7,740 nt of DNA, taken from positions 1 through 7,740 of the forward strand of contig JABFXT010000201.1 of assembly GCA_013361595.1 (NCBI GenBank), given 5' to 3'. Both the position numbers and the translations under genes were made by a program. Below the pieces are notes generated by a model. It did no database searches. It was not told the origin of the DNA and worked only from the letters and a program-made list of their open reading frames with translations. Below are positions 1-6,102 of the stretch, piece after piece (within the stretch, counting starts at the first letter, position 1; every line of letters starts with the position of its first letter). Origin of the DNA: Nocardia sp. GTDB lineage: Bacteria > Actinomycetota > Actinomycetes > Mycobacteriales > Mycobacteriaceae.

Positions 1-2699
1 GAGACCCGGCGGCTCGCCTCGTCCCAGACCGGGCGCACCCCCAGCAGCGCCAGCACCTCGGCGATATCGTCACCCGAGGTGCGCATGGCCGAGGTACCCC
101 AGACCGAGAGACCCACCGAACGCGGGTATTCGCCGTGATCGGCGCGGTAGCGGTCGAGCAGTGATTCCGCCATGGCCTGGCCGGTCTCCCAGGCCAACCG
201 GGACGGCACGGCCTTCGGGTCGACCGAGTAGAAGTTGCGACCGGTGGGCAGCACATTGATCAGCCCGCGCAGCGGTGAACCGCTGGGTCCGGCGGGGATG
301 AAACCACCGTCGAGGGCGTGCAGCACACGGTCGATCTCGACCCCGGTACCGCGCAGCCGGGGCACCACCTCGGTCGCGGCGAAGCGCAGGACCGCACCGA
401 CGGCCGCGCGATCGGCACCGGGGGTATCGAACAGTTCGGCCGCGTGCGCGTCGACGAGCCCGTCCACCGCCGCAGGCGCCCACTCGGCCGCCTGCAAGGC
501 GATGACCAGTTCCCGGGCCCGCGCCTCGACCGTATCGACCCGCTCCCGCGCCTCGTCGCCGGATTCACTGAGTCCCAGCGCTTCCCGCAGGCCCGGCACC
601 GACAGCTCCCCGCCCCACAGCTGCCGCGCCCGCAACATCGCCAGGACCAGGTCCACTTCGCCGTCACCGGCCGGAGCGCGACCGAGGATGTGCAGACCGT
701 CGCGGATCTGCACATCCTTGATCTCGCACAGCCAGCCGTCGACGTGCAGCAGCATATCGTCGAAGGTTTCCTCGTCCGGGCGTTCGGCCAGCCCCAGATC
801 GTGGTCCATTTTCGCGGCCCGCATGAGAGTCCAGATCTGCTGCCGGATCGCGGGGAGCTTGGCCGGGTCCAGCGCGGAGATATTGGCGTGCTCGTCGAGC
901 AACTGTTCGAGCCGGGAGATATCACCGTAGCTCTCGGCGCGCGCCATCGGCGGGATCAGATGGTCCACCAGGGTGGCGTGCGCCCGGCGTTTGGCCTGGG
1001 TGCCCTCCCCCGGATCGTTCACCAGGAACGGGTAGATCAACGGCAGATCGCCCAGGGCGGCATCGGTACCGCACGCGGCGGACATGCCCAGGGTCTTACC
1101 CGGCAGCCATTCCAGGTTGCCGTGCTTGCCCAGATGCACCATCGCGTCGGCGCCGAAACCGCCCGCCGCCGGATCGGTGGCGAGCCAGCGATAGGCGGCC
1201 AGATAGTGGTGGCTGGGCGGGAGATCGGGGTCGTGGTAGATGGCGACCGGGTTCTCTCCGAAACCGCGTGGCGGCTGCACCATCAACACCACATTGCCGA
1301 ATCGCAGTGCGGCGATCACGATTTCCCCGCGCGGGTCGGCGGACCGGTCGACGTACAGCTCACCCGGTGGCGGCCCCCAGGCCGCGACGACCGCGGTGCG
1401 CAGTTCCTCGGGGAGGGTGTCGAACCAGGCGGTGTACACATCGGCGCCGATCCGCACGGGATTGCCCTCGAGCTGTTCGGCGGTGAGCCACTCGGGGTCC
1501 TGGCCGCCGGCCGCGATGAGGGCGTGCATCAGCGCGTCGCCGTCCCGCTCCTCCAGACCCGGGACCTCGCCCACGGCGCCGAGATCGTATCCGGCGGTGC
1601 GTAGTTCGTGCAGCAGCGCGATGGCGCTGGCCGGGGTATCGAGTCCCACGGCATTGCCGATCCGGGCATGTTTGGTCGGATAGGCCGACAGCATGAGCGC
1701 CAGCCGTTTGCGGTCCGCGGGGATATGCCGCAACCGGGCGTGGCGCACCGCGATTCCGGCGACCCGGGCGGCGCGTTCGGGATCGGGGACGTACGTGGAC
1801 AGCCCGTCGGAGTCGAATTCCTTGAAGGAGAACGGGACTGTGATGAGGCGCCCGTCGAATTCCGGCACCGCGACCTGGGTCGCCACATCCAGCGGGGACA
1901 GTCCGTCGTCGTTGGCCTCCCACTGGGCGCGACCGCTGGTCAGGCACAGGCCCTGCAGGATCGGCACATCCAGTTCGGCCAGGGCGCCGATATCCCAGGC
2001 CTCGTCGTCGCCGCCCGCCGAGGCGAGTGCCGGTTTGCTGCCACCGGCGGCCAGTACGGTGACCACCAGGGCATCGGCCTGCCGGAGCGTGGCCAGCAGT
2101 TCGGGTTCGGCGGTACGCAGCGACGCGCAGTAGACGGGCACCGGTACCGCGCCGGCGTCTTCGATCGCGCCGCACAGCGCGTCGATATAGCCCGTGTTCC
2201 CGGCCAGATGCTGAGCCCGGTAGTAGACGACGCCGACGGTCGGTTTCCCGGCCACCGGTGCGGGGTACCGGGCGGCACGTTCGAGCCGGCCCCAGCTGGG
2301 CAGCTGCACCGGCGGTTCGAATCCGTGCCCGGTGAGCAGGACCGTATCGGACAGGAAGTTGTGCAGCTGCCGCAGATTCTGCGGGCCGCCGGCCGCCAGA
2401 TAGTTGTGCGCGTCCGACGCCACCCCCACCGGGACGGTCGAACATTCCATGAGTTCGGCGTCGGGGGCCATCTCACCACCGACCGCCACCACCGGTACAC
2501 CACTGGCCGCTACCGCGGCCAGACCGTCCTCCCAGGCCCGCTTACCGCCGAGAATTCGCACGATCACCAGGTCGGCGTCCGCGAGCAGACCGGGGAGATC
2601 GTCCACCAGCAACCGGGCCGGATTACCCCACCGGTAGTCGGCGCCGCTGGCGCGCGCGCTCAGCAGATCGGTATCGGAGGTGGACAGCAGCAGAATCAC
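1..2699 (-). CDS. cobN: CobN, cobaltochelatase large subunit (C-terminus cut by window edge)
   Basis: CobN is the large, substrate-binding subunit of the ATP-dependent cobaltochelatase, which inserts Co2+ into hydrogenobyrinic acid a,c-diamide in the aerobic cobalamin pathway. It works in the cytoplasm with an AAA+/MIDAS subunit pair not present here. The frame reads open for 899 codons from 2699 to the left edge. Family signatures seen: YRAQHLAGNTGYIDAL in the N-terminal part, HLGKHGNLEWLPGK at residues 522-535, LPTGRNFYSVDP at 817-828, and WGTSAMRTSGDDIAE from residue 867. CobN proteins are usually about 1200 residues, so roughly 300 lie outside the window. The related magnesium chelatase BchH/ChlH is the only serious alternative; the cobG neighbour and the cobalamin riboswitch argue for CobN. 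The start is the GTG at 2699, chosen because an AGGAAGG site lies 8 nt upstream and the next residues (VILLLSTSDTDLL) form the first strand of the domain. The gene is divergent from the thioesterase/cobG pair and probably B12-repressed. Confidence 0.96.
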   Translation of the reverse strand, partial: MILLLSTSDTDLLSARASGADYRWGNPARLLVDDLPGLLADADLVIVRILGGKRAWEDGLAAVAASGVPVVAVGGEMAPDAELMECSTVPVGVASDAHNYLAAGGPQNLRQLHNFLSDTVLLTGHGFEPPVQLPSWGRLERAARYPAPVAGKPTVGVVYYRAQHLAGNTGYIDALCGAIEDAGAVPVPVYCASLRTAEPELLATLRQADALVVTVLAAGGSKPALASAGGDDEAWDIGALAELDVPILQGLCLTSGRAQWEANDDGLSPLDVATQVAVPEFDGRLITVPFSFKEFDSDGLSTYVPDPERAARVAGIAVRHARLRHIPADRKRLALMLSAYPTKHARIGNAVGLDTPASAIALLHELRTAGYDLGAVGEVPGLEERDGDALMHALIAAGGQDPEWLTAEQLEGNPVRIGADVYTAWFDTLPEELRTAVVAAWGPPPGELYVDRSADPRGEIVIAALRFGNVVLMVQPPRGFGENPVAIYHDPDLPPSHHYLAAYRWLATDPAAGGFGADAMVHLGKHGNLEWLPGKTLGMSAACGTDAALGDLPLIYPFLVNDPGEGTQAKRRAHATLVDHLIPPMARAESYGDISRLEQLLDEHANISALDPAKLPAIRQQIWTLMRAAKMDHDLGLAERPDEETFDDMLLHVDGWLCEIKDVQIRDGLHILGRAPAGDGEVDLVLAMLRARQLWGGELSVPGLREALGLSESGDEARERVDTVEARARELVIALQAAEWAPAAVDGLVDAHAAELFDTPGADRAAVGAVLRFAATEVVPRLRGTGVEIDRVLHALDGGFIPAGPSGSPLRGLINVLPTGRNFYSVDPKAVPSRLAWETGQAMAESLLDRYRADHGEYPRSVGLSVWGTSAMRTSGDDIAEVLALLGVRPVWDEASRRV

Positions 2700-2707
2700 A
2701 GCGAGGA

Positions 2708-2714
2708 CCTTCCT
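2708..2714 (-). promoter_or_regulatory. Shine-Dalgarno site of cobN
   Basis: On the minus strand AGGAAGG ends 8 nt before the GTG at 2699 and fixes that start. The eight bases immediately upstream (2715-2722) are complementary to the 5' part of the riboswitch, so access to this site may be the switch output (inference). Confidence 0.75.
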
Positions 2715-2747
2715 GGGTGACGCGCCCGTGGGGGGTTGTGTGCTCGC

Positions 2748-2820
2748 CGGAGAGGGTCTGGCTGTGTCAGTGGCGCGACCGCACCGGAGTTCCACCGGTT
2801 TCCTCGTCACCCGTCGAGCC
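2748..2820 (-). promoter_or_regulatory. Cobalamin (B12) riboswitch aptamer in the cobN leader, compact form
   Basis: Read on the minus strand, 2801-2768 contains the cobalamin aptamer core: an ACCGG/CCGGT hairpin (2799-2795 with 2787-2783), then GCGGTC and CGCCACTG (2775-2768). A B12-box-like AGCCAGACC follows at 2763-2755. GACGAGGAAACC at the 5' side (2808-2797) fits the usual approach to the core. Binding of a cobalamin would be expected to lower cobN expression. Between CGCCACTG and the B12 box there are only four bases (ACAC), where the classical class has one or more stem-loops; this suggests a short class-II-like aptamer. The outer boundaries are approximate. The position, about 50-120 nt upstream of a cobalamin gene start, supports the call strongly. 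Confidence 0.88.
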
Positions 2821-2825
2821 CTCGG

Positions 2826-2831
2826 ATGCTA
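2826..2831 (-). promoter_or_regulatory. Possible -10 element for the cobN leader
   Basis: TAGCAT on the minus strand matches the TANNNT actinobacterial -10 and would start transcription near 2819, just at the 5' side of the riboswitch aptamer. No convincing -35 hexamer is seen at 16-18 nt. The placement is attractive, but the motif is short. Confidence 0.4.
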
Positions 2832-2838
2832 CCGCGAC

Positions 2839-2882
2839 CGGCGGAACCCGCCGTCACCACACCGGCGGGCAGGCCCCGCCGG
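2839..2882. repeat. Two tandem GC-rich inverted repeats in the cobN/thioesterase divergent region
   Basis: CGGCGG-AAC-CCGCCG (2839-2853) is a 6-bp stem with a 3-nt loop. CCGGCGGG-CAGGC-CCCGCCGG (2862-2882) is a perfect 8-bp stem with a 5-nt loop. Both lie upstream of the proposed cobN -10 and about 45-75 nt before the thioesterase ATG. They could be a transcription barrier between divergent genes, an operator, or leader structure if either transcript begins further upstream. No T-run follows on either strand. Confidence 0.5.
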
Positions 2883-2926
2883 AGGGCCCCTTGCCGACTC
2901 GTTCCGTTCGGGGTTGGCTTCCTGCC

Positions 2927-3328
2927 ATGACAGACGAGTCGGGTACGCAGCTGTTCCACCAGTCCATGCCCTTCACCGAACGCCTCGGTGTGGAGGTCCT
3001 CGAACACAGTCCCGAGCTGGTGCGCAGCCGCCTGGCCTGGGACGAGACCCTGTGCACACTGGGCGGTGCGCTGCACGGCGGCGTGCTGATGGCGCTGGCC
3101 GATTCGACCGCCGCGGTCTGCGCGTTCCTCAATCTGCCCGAAGGCGCCCAGTCGACCACCACGGTCGAATCGAAGACGAACTTCCTGCGCGCCGTGCGGT
3201 CCGGCCATGCCGAGGCATCGTCGCGACCGCTGCACGCCGGCCGTTCGTTCGTCGTGGTCGAGACCGAAGTGCGCGACGATACGGGCAAGCTGGTCGCGAA
3301 GGTGACGCAGACCCAGGCGGTGCGCTGA
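2927..3328 (+). CDS. PaaI-type hotdog-fold thioesterase, 133 aa
   Basis: This is a small cytoplasmic hotdog-fold protein of the PaaI/4HBT thioesterase family, whose members hydrolyse acyl-CoA or aryl-CoA thioesters. The family signature is LGGALHGGVLMALAD: H50-G51-G52 and the likely catalytic acid D59 on the central helix. The strand region RSFVVVETEVRDDTGKLVAKVTQTQ ends the fold, and the length of 133 residues is normal. I chose the ATG at 2927 because the fold begins soon after it (MPFTERLGVEVLEH). The in-frame ATG at 2717 would put more than 200 bases of coding sequence across the riboswitch antisense strand. No good Shine-Dalgarno is seen; a weak TTGCCG (2891-2896), 17 nt, TTGGCT (2914-2919) arrangement would give a leaderless message. 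It lies 38 nt before cobG and is probably co-transcribed with it. The substrate is unknown, and no role in cobalamin synthesis is established for the family. Confidence 0.88.
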   Translation: MTDESGTQLFHQSMPFTERLGVEVLEHSPELVRSRLAWDETLCTLGGALHGGVLMALADSTAAVCAFLNLPEGAQSTTTVESKTNFLRAVRSGHAEASSRPLHAGRSFVVVETEVRDDTGKLVAKVTQTQAVR

Positions 3329-3351
3329 ATCCGGCTCGCTCACCGCGCCCG

Positions 3352-3357
3352 TAAGCT
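3352..3357 (+). promoter_or_regulatory. Possible -10 for a leaderless cobG message
   Basis: TAAGCT ends 9 nt before the cobG ATG. No Shine-Dalgarno is visible in the 38-nt gap after the thioesterase stop. A start of transcription at or next to the ATG is therefore possible. No clear -35 is present, and cobG may simply be read through from the gene before it. Confidence 0.3.
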
Positions 3358-3366
3358 GGTCGGATC

Positions 3367-4551
3367 ATGGCTCGTACCGATCCCGATTCCTGCCCCGGTG
3401 TCCTACGCCTGCACGAGGCCGCCGACGGCCCGCTGGCCCGGATCCGGGTGCCGGGGGGAACGCTCGCGCCGGAGCAGTTGCAGACGCTGGCGGCGGCCGC
3501 CGGCGAGCTCGGGGACGGGAACATCGAACTGACCTCCCGCGGCAATGTGCAGCTGCGCGGGGTCCGGGACGCGGACGCGCTGGCCGAACGGCTGGCCGCC
3601 GCCGGCTTGTTGCCGAGCCGGTCCCATGAGCGGGTCCGCAATATCATCGCCTCGCCCCTGTCCGGGCGGGTGGGTGCGCACCCCGATATCCGGCCGCTGG
3701 TCGCCGCTCTCGATGCCGGGCTGCTCGCCTCGCCCCGGCTGGCCGAGCTCTCCGGCCGGGTTCTGTTCACCCTCGACGACGGCCGGGGCGATGTGACCCC
3801 GCTGCGCCCGGATATCGGTCTGCACGTTCTCACCGGAGACCGCTGCGCGCTGTTGCTCGCCGGTGCGGACAGCGGGATCCGCATCGCCACCGCCGAAGCG
3901 ACCGAGGTGCTGCTGGCGGCGGCACACGGATTTGTCGAATTGGCCGAGGGCCGGTGGCGCCTGCACGAGATCGAGAACGGAGCCGCGCGGCTGGCGGCGA
4001 TTCTCGGCCGCACACCCGGTCCGGATCGGCTGGACATCGCGAACGCGGCCGACCTGCCGATCGGCTGGCTTCCCCAGCGCGACGGCCTGGTCGCGCTCGG
4101 CGCCGGAGTCCGGCTGGGGTCGTTACCCGCCCGCACCGCCGAATTCCTGGCCGCTGTCGAGCGGCCCGTACTGCTCACGCCGTGGCGCGGCGTGATCGTC
4201 ACCGATCTCGAGGAGGGGCCGGCCGAACAGGTCGTGCGGGTGCTGGCGCCGATGGGCCTGATCTTCGACGCCGCGTCGCCGTGGCTGCGCGTCACCGCCT
4301 GCGCGGGGTTGCCGGGCTGCGCCAGATCGCATACCGATGTCCGTGCCGACGCGGCGGCCGCCGTCGAATCCGGCCGGACGGATCTCCCCGCTGCCACGGT
4401 TCCGGAAGCTCCGGTCCCCGCCGAAGCGATCGCCACGGCGGGGCGGCAGCACTGGTCGGGTTGCGAGCGCCGCTGCGGCCGGCCCGCCGCGGCGGTCACC
4501 GAGATCACTGCCGGACCCGAGGGTTACCGGGTGCGGCCCCCGCGCACCTGA
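3367..4551 (+). CDS. cobG: CobG, precorrin-3B synthase, 394 aa
   Basis: CobG is the oxygen-dependent monooxygenase that converts precorrin-3A to precorrin-3B, the step that prepares ring contraction in the aerobic cobalamin pathway. It belongs to the nitrite/sulfite reductase family. N-terminal ferredoxin-like half: LRLHEAADGPLARIRVPGG, then GNIELTSRGNVQLRGV, the usual siroheme-reductase signature. The four iron-sulfur cysteines are intact as CX5C and CX3C: C312 and C318 (TACAGLPGCARSH) and C366 and C370 (HWSGCERRCGRP). The length of 394 residues fits the family. The only alternative is another member of the sulfite/nitrite reductase family; the short length, the HWSGCERRCGRP motif and the cobN neighbour favour CobG. 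In mycobacteria cobG is followed by cobH and cobI, but here a convergent unrelated gene follows. No riboswitch is seen on this strand, so control seems separate from cobN. Confidence 0.93.
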   Translation: MARTDPDSCPGVLRLHEAADGPLARIRVPGGTLAPEQLQTLAAAAGELGDGNIELTSRGNVQLRGVRDADALAERLAAAGLLPSRSHERVRNIIASPLSGRVGAHPDIRPLVAALDAGLLASPRLAELSGRVLFTLDDGRGDVTPLRPDIGLHVLTGDRCALLLAGADSGIRIATAEATEVLLAAAHGFVELAEGRWRLHEIENGAARLAAILGRTPGPDRLDIANAADLPIGWLPQRDGLVALGAGVRLGSLPARTAEFLAAVERPVLLTPWRGVIVTDLEEGPAEQVVRVLAPMGLIFDAASPWLRVTACAGLPGCARSHTDVRADAAAAVESGRTDLPAATVPEAPVPAEAIATAGRQHWSGCERRCGRPAAAVTEITAGPEGYRVRPPRT

Positions 4552-4569
4552 GCCGCTGTACCGCGGAGT

Positions 4570-4586
4570 GCCGGGGGCCACCCGGC
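4570..4586. terminator. GC hairpin between convergent genes, possible bidirectional terminator
   Basis: GCCGGG-GGCCA-CCCGGC is a 6-bp perfect stem with a 5-nt loop. It lies 18 nt after the cobG stop and 8 nt beyond the stop of the leftward small gene. There is no T-run, which is common in actinobacterial terminators but weakens the call. Confidence 0.4.
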
Positions 4587-4594
4587 GGCCGGTC

Positions 4595-4903
4595 CTACTG
4601 CTGTTGTGACGTCGAGGGTTTTTCGATGGGCCGTGAGCGACGGTCCCCGTCGTCCTGTTTGCCGTGGCTGGCCACCAGGAGCACGACGATCAACAGTCCC
4701 ATCACGGCTGCGACGGCCAGTGCGGCCGACGGTTTGCGCAGTTGCTCGGTTTCCTCGCGCACCGACATCTCCTCCGGCAACAGGGGTACGGATGCGGCGG
4801 CGTGATGCTCGGGTAGCGCTTCGGCTGCCGGGCATCGGTTCGGCCGATCGGAATCATCGGTGGCGAACGACGAACTGCCTTGGCGGGCCTGAACTGTGAG
4901 CAT
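4595..4903 (-). CDS. Small single-pass membrane protein of unknown function, 102 aa (or 55 aa from 4762)
   Basis: I do not recognise a family. The C-terminal half has one clear membrane segment, PSAALAVAAVMGLLIVVLLVA (about residues 58-78), preceded by the charged VREETEQLRK and followed by a hydrophilic, charged tail ending SQQQ. The N-terminal 47 residues are polar and low in recognisable structure, with no signal peptide. Two starts compete. The ATG at 4903 has no Shine-Dalgarno but sits 6 nt after a TACGAT -10, which would make a leaderless message. The GTG at 4762 has GGAGGAG at 4769-4775 with 6-nt spacing and would give a 55-residue protein made of the membrane segment and its flanks. 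The gene converges on cobG and lies 211 nt downstream of the oxygenase gene on the same strand. The hydrophobic segment makes a shadow frame unlikely. Confidence 0.68.
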   Translation of the reverse strand: MLTVQARQGSSSFATDDSDRPNRCPAAEALPEHHAAASVPLLPEEMSVREETEQLRKPSAALAVAAVMGLLIVVLLVASHGKQDDGDRRSRPIEKPSTSQQQ

Positions 4904-4909
4904 GCAGAA

Positions 4910-4915
4910 ATCGTA
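4910..4915 (-). promoter_or_regulatory. Possible -10 for the small membrane protein gene
   Basis: TACGAT on the minus strand fits TANNNT closely. With 6 nt to the ATG at 4903, transcription would begin at or near that codon. No strong -35 is visible; the TCCGAA/TTCGGA inverted repeat (4922-4942) occupies that region. Confidence 0.45.
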
Positions 4916-4921
4916 TCGGCG

Positions 4922-4973
4922 TCCGAACGCTGAACATTCGGAAACTTCCCGGTAATGGGGAATTTACTTCGGA
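4922..4973. repeat. Cluster of TTCGGA hexamers and short inverted repeats in the 4904-5114 spacer
   Basis: TCCGAA (4922-4927) and TTCGGA (4937-4942) form a 6-bp inverted repeat with a 9-nt spacer. TTCCC (4946-4950) and GGGAA (4958-4962) form another with a 7-nt spacer. A further TTCGGA is at 4968-4973. The patch is richer in A and T than its surroundings and lies in the -35/upstream region of the small membrane protein gene, so it may be an operator. In the rest of the spacer to 5114 I see only a weak GGCC/GGCC pairing (5082-5096) that might help end the oxygenase transcript. Confidence 0.35.
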
Positions 4974-5114
4974 TCGATGCTGTAGTGGTCCCCGTCACGT
5001 ATGCACTGGTCAGCGGCCCGGAGCCGGGAACAGCAGGCCCACAAGGTAAATCGAGCCGATGTGACGTGCGGTACGCTGTTCGGCCCCGCCCCGGCCTGTG
5101 TCCAAAGCCATAGA

Positions 5115-5966
5115 TCAGCCGGCGCGGACCCGCCGGACACCCGCATACGCGCGCGGGGCATATCGCAGCCGGTCGGGCAGCAACGGCCAGACCGTACGCA
5201 CCACCGTCGCGAAGGCCCCGAACAACTTCTGATCGACCGCCGTCCAGCGCAGGCCCAGGATCTCCCGGGCCCGTCCGGGCATGAGCGCGTTCGCGAGCCA
5301 GACATTGAACGCCATCACCGGCCGCCAGATCACCGACCACACCGGCTCGGGAATCCCGGGCAGCGCGGGGATGCGGACACTACCGAGGCGGAGCGCGAAA
5401 TCGGTGGTCGGATTGGCCTCCAGCACTTCGTCGATGGTGCGGTTCCAGTACTCCTCGAACTCCGCGTAGTTCGCGACGAGCACTCGATCGGACAGTCCGT
5501 ACATCCGCCACCAGGTGACACCCTCGGCGATCAACTGATCTTTTTCGGACCCGGTGAGCGGGGTGCCGAAATGTTCGTTGAGCGCGATGGTGAGTTCGAC
5601 GAAGGTCGCGTGGGTCCACCAGTACACATCGGGATTCAGCGCGTGGTACCGCTCACCGCGGGAATCCGTGCCCTTCAGGGGACGGTGGTAGTCCCGGACC
5701 CGGGCCGCCTGCGCCTCGTTGTCGGCGTCGTAGATCATGCCCTGGATCTGCGGCAGCGACCGGATGAGACGGTCCCACGGATCCTGGAAGAAGTTCGAAT
5801 GATCCTGCAGGGCGGCCCCCACCGCCGGATGCATATTCTGCAGAATCCCGGTGCGGCCGAGGAACAGCATGTTCCGCAGGTCTCCGGCGTACTCCCAGGT
5901 CAGCGACCCGGGCCCGATCGGCGCCCCTGCGGGACGGGCCGCGGCGGCGATATCCGGAGCACTCAC
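5115..5966 (-). CDS. DUF2236 / MpaB-family putative haem oxygenase, 283 aa
   Basis: This family (DUF2236, 'oxygenase MpaB family') includes fungal MpaB and relatives of the rubber oxygenase Lcp, which bind haem b and cleave carbon-carbon double bonds; most bacterial members have no assigned substrate. Family features seen: MHPAVGAALQDHSNFFQDPWDRL (residues 45-67, with H46 and H56), IQGMIYDADNEAQAARVRDYHRPLKG (74-99, H94), and RYHALNPDVYWWTHATFVE (106-124, H108 and H119). These histidines are the likely haem or active-site residues by analogy. There is no signal peptide; C-terminal stretches near VWSVIWRPVMAFNVWLANAL are hydrophobic and may touch the membrane. The start is the GTG at 5966 because GAGGAGG (5974-5980) lies 7 nt upstream; the in-frame ATG at 5999 would place that site inside the gene and lies at the edge of the operator palindrome. 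It is divergent from the alcohol dehydrogenase operon. The substrate is unknown. Confidence 0.88.
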   Translation of the reverse strand: MSAPDIAAAARPAGAPIGPGSLTWEYAGDLRNMLFLGRTGILQNMHPAVGAALQDHSNFFQDPWDRLIRSLPQIQGMIYDADNEAQAARVRDYHRPLKGTDSRGERYHALNPDVYWWTHATFVELTIALNEHFGTPLTGSEKDQLIAEGVTWWRMYGLSDRVLVANYAEFEEYWNRTIDEVLEANPTTDFALRLGSVRIPALPGIPEPVWSVIWRPVMAFNVWLANALMPGRAREILGLRWTAVDQKLFGAFATVVRTVWPLLPDRLRYAPRAYAGVRRVRAG

Positions 5967-5973
5967 GATCTGA

Positions 5974-5980
5974 CCTCCTC
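5974..5980 (-). promoter_or_regulatory. Shine-Dalgarno site that decides the oxygenase start
   Basis: GAGGAGG on the minus strand lies 7 nt before the GTG at 5966, an ideal spacing. It favours this start over the ATG 33 bases upstream. Confidence 0.85.
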
Positions 5981-5998
5981 GTCGAACGATGCGAAACA

Positions 5999-6027
5999 CT
6001 GAGACGGATACTAGATCATCGTCTCAG
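5999..6027. promoter_or_regulatory. 29-bp inverted repeat over the oxygenase -10: likely repressor operator
   Basis: CTGAGACG (5999-6006) and CGTCTCAG (6020-6027) are perfect 8-bp arms around a 13-nt spacer, and the spacer holds an inner GAT-ACTAG-ATC pairing. On the minus strand the spacer contains TAGTAT (6008-6013), a good TANNNT -10 that would start transcription near 6001, about 35 nt before the GTG at 5966. A dimeric repressor such as a TetR or GntR protein bound here would block the oxygenase promoter. No regulator gene is in the window, so the protein is unknown. Confidence 0.6.
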
Positions 6028-6102
6028 CCTCTCGCCCAGCAGAGGGTCGCGGGGGCTCGACGGGGGATTCCGGGACACTCGCCGCCATGGTGTCGTATCG
6101 TC

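Noticed and set aside
318..1604. Long open frame on the plus strand opposite cobN (428 codons)
   Set aside because: It is antisense to well-conserved CobN sequence, its translation is rich in R, G, H and Q with no domain, and long antisense frames are usual in high-GC genes.
1360..2445. Open frame on the minus strand overlapping cobN in another frame
   Set aside because: Arg/Gly-rich shadow translation without any family feature; the real CobN frame covers it completely.
1608..2720. Open frame on the plus strand opposite the 5' half of cobN
   Set aside because: Antisense shadow with no domain; the cobN frame on the other strand has clear motifs throughout.
2717..2926. N-terminal extension of the thioesterase from the ATG at 2717
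   Set aside because: It would cover the antisense strand of the B12 riboswitch, has no ribosome site, and adds about 70 residues that the hotdog family does not have.
3129..4508. 459-codon frame on the minus strand opposite cobG
   Set aside because: Composed mostly of R, S, A and P without structure; cobG on the plus strand has intact iron-sulfur motifs.
4904..5114. A hidden small RNA or tRNA in the spacer
   Set aside because: I saw no cloverleaf, conserved RNA core or strong terminator; only short inverted repeats are present.
5967..5999. Eleven-residue N-terminal extension of the oxygenase from the ATG at 5999
   Set aside because: The strong GAGGAGG site at 5974-5980 would lie inside the gene, and the ATG falls at the proposed transcription start and operator edge.
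5001..6002. 333-codon frame on the plus strand opposite the DUF2236 gene
   Set aside because: Antisense shadow rich in R, H, G and Q; it has no domain, while the minus-strand frame matches DUF2236 from end to end.
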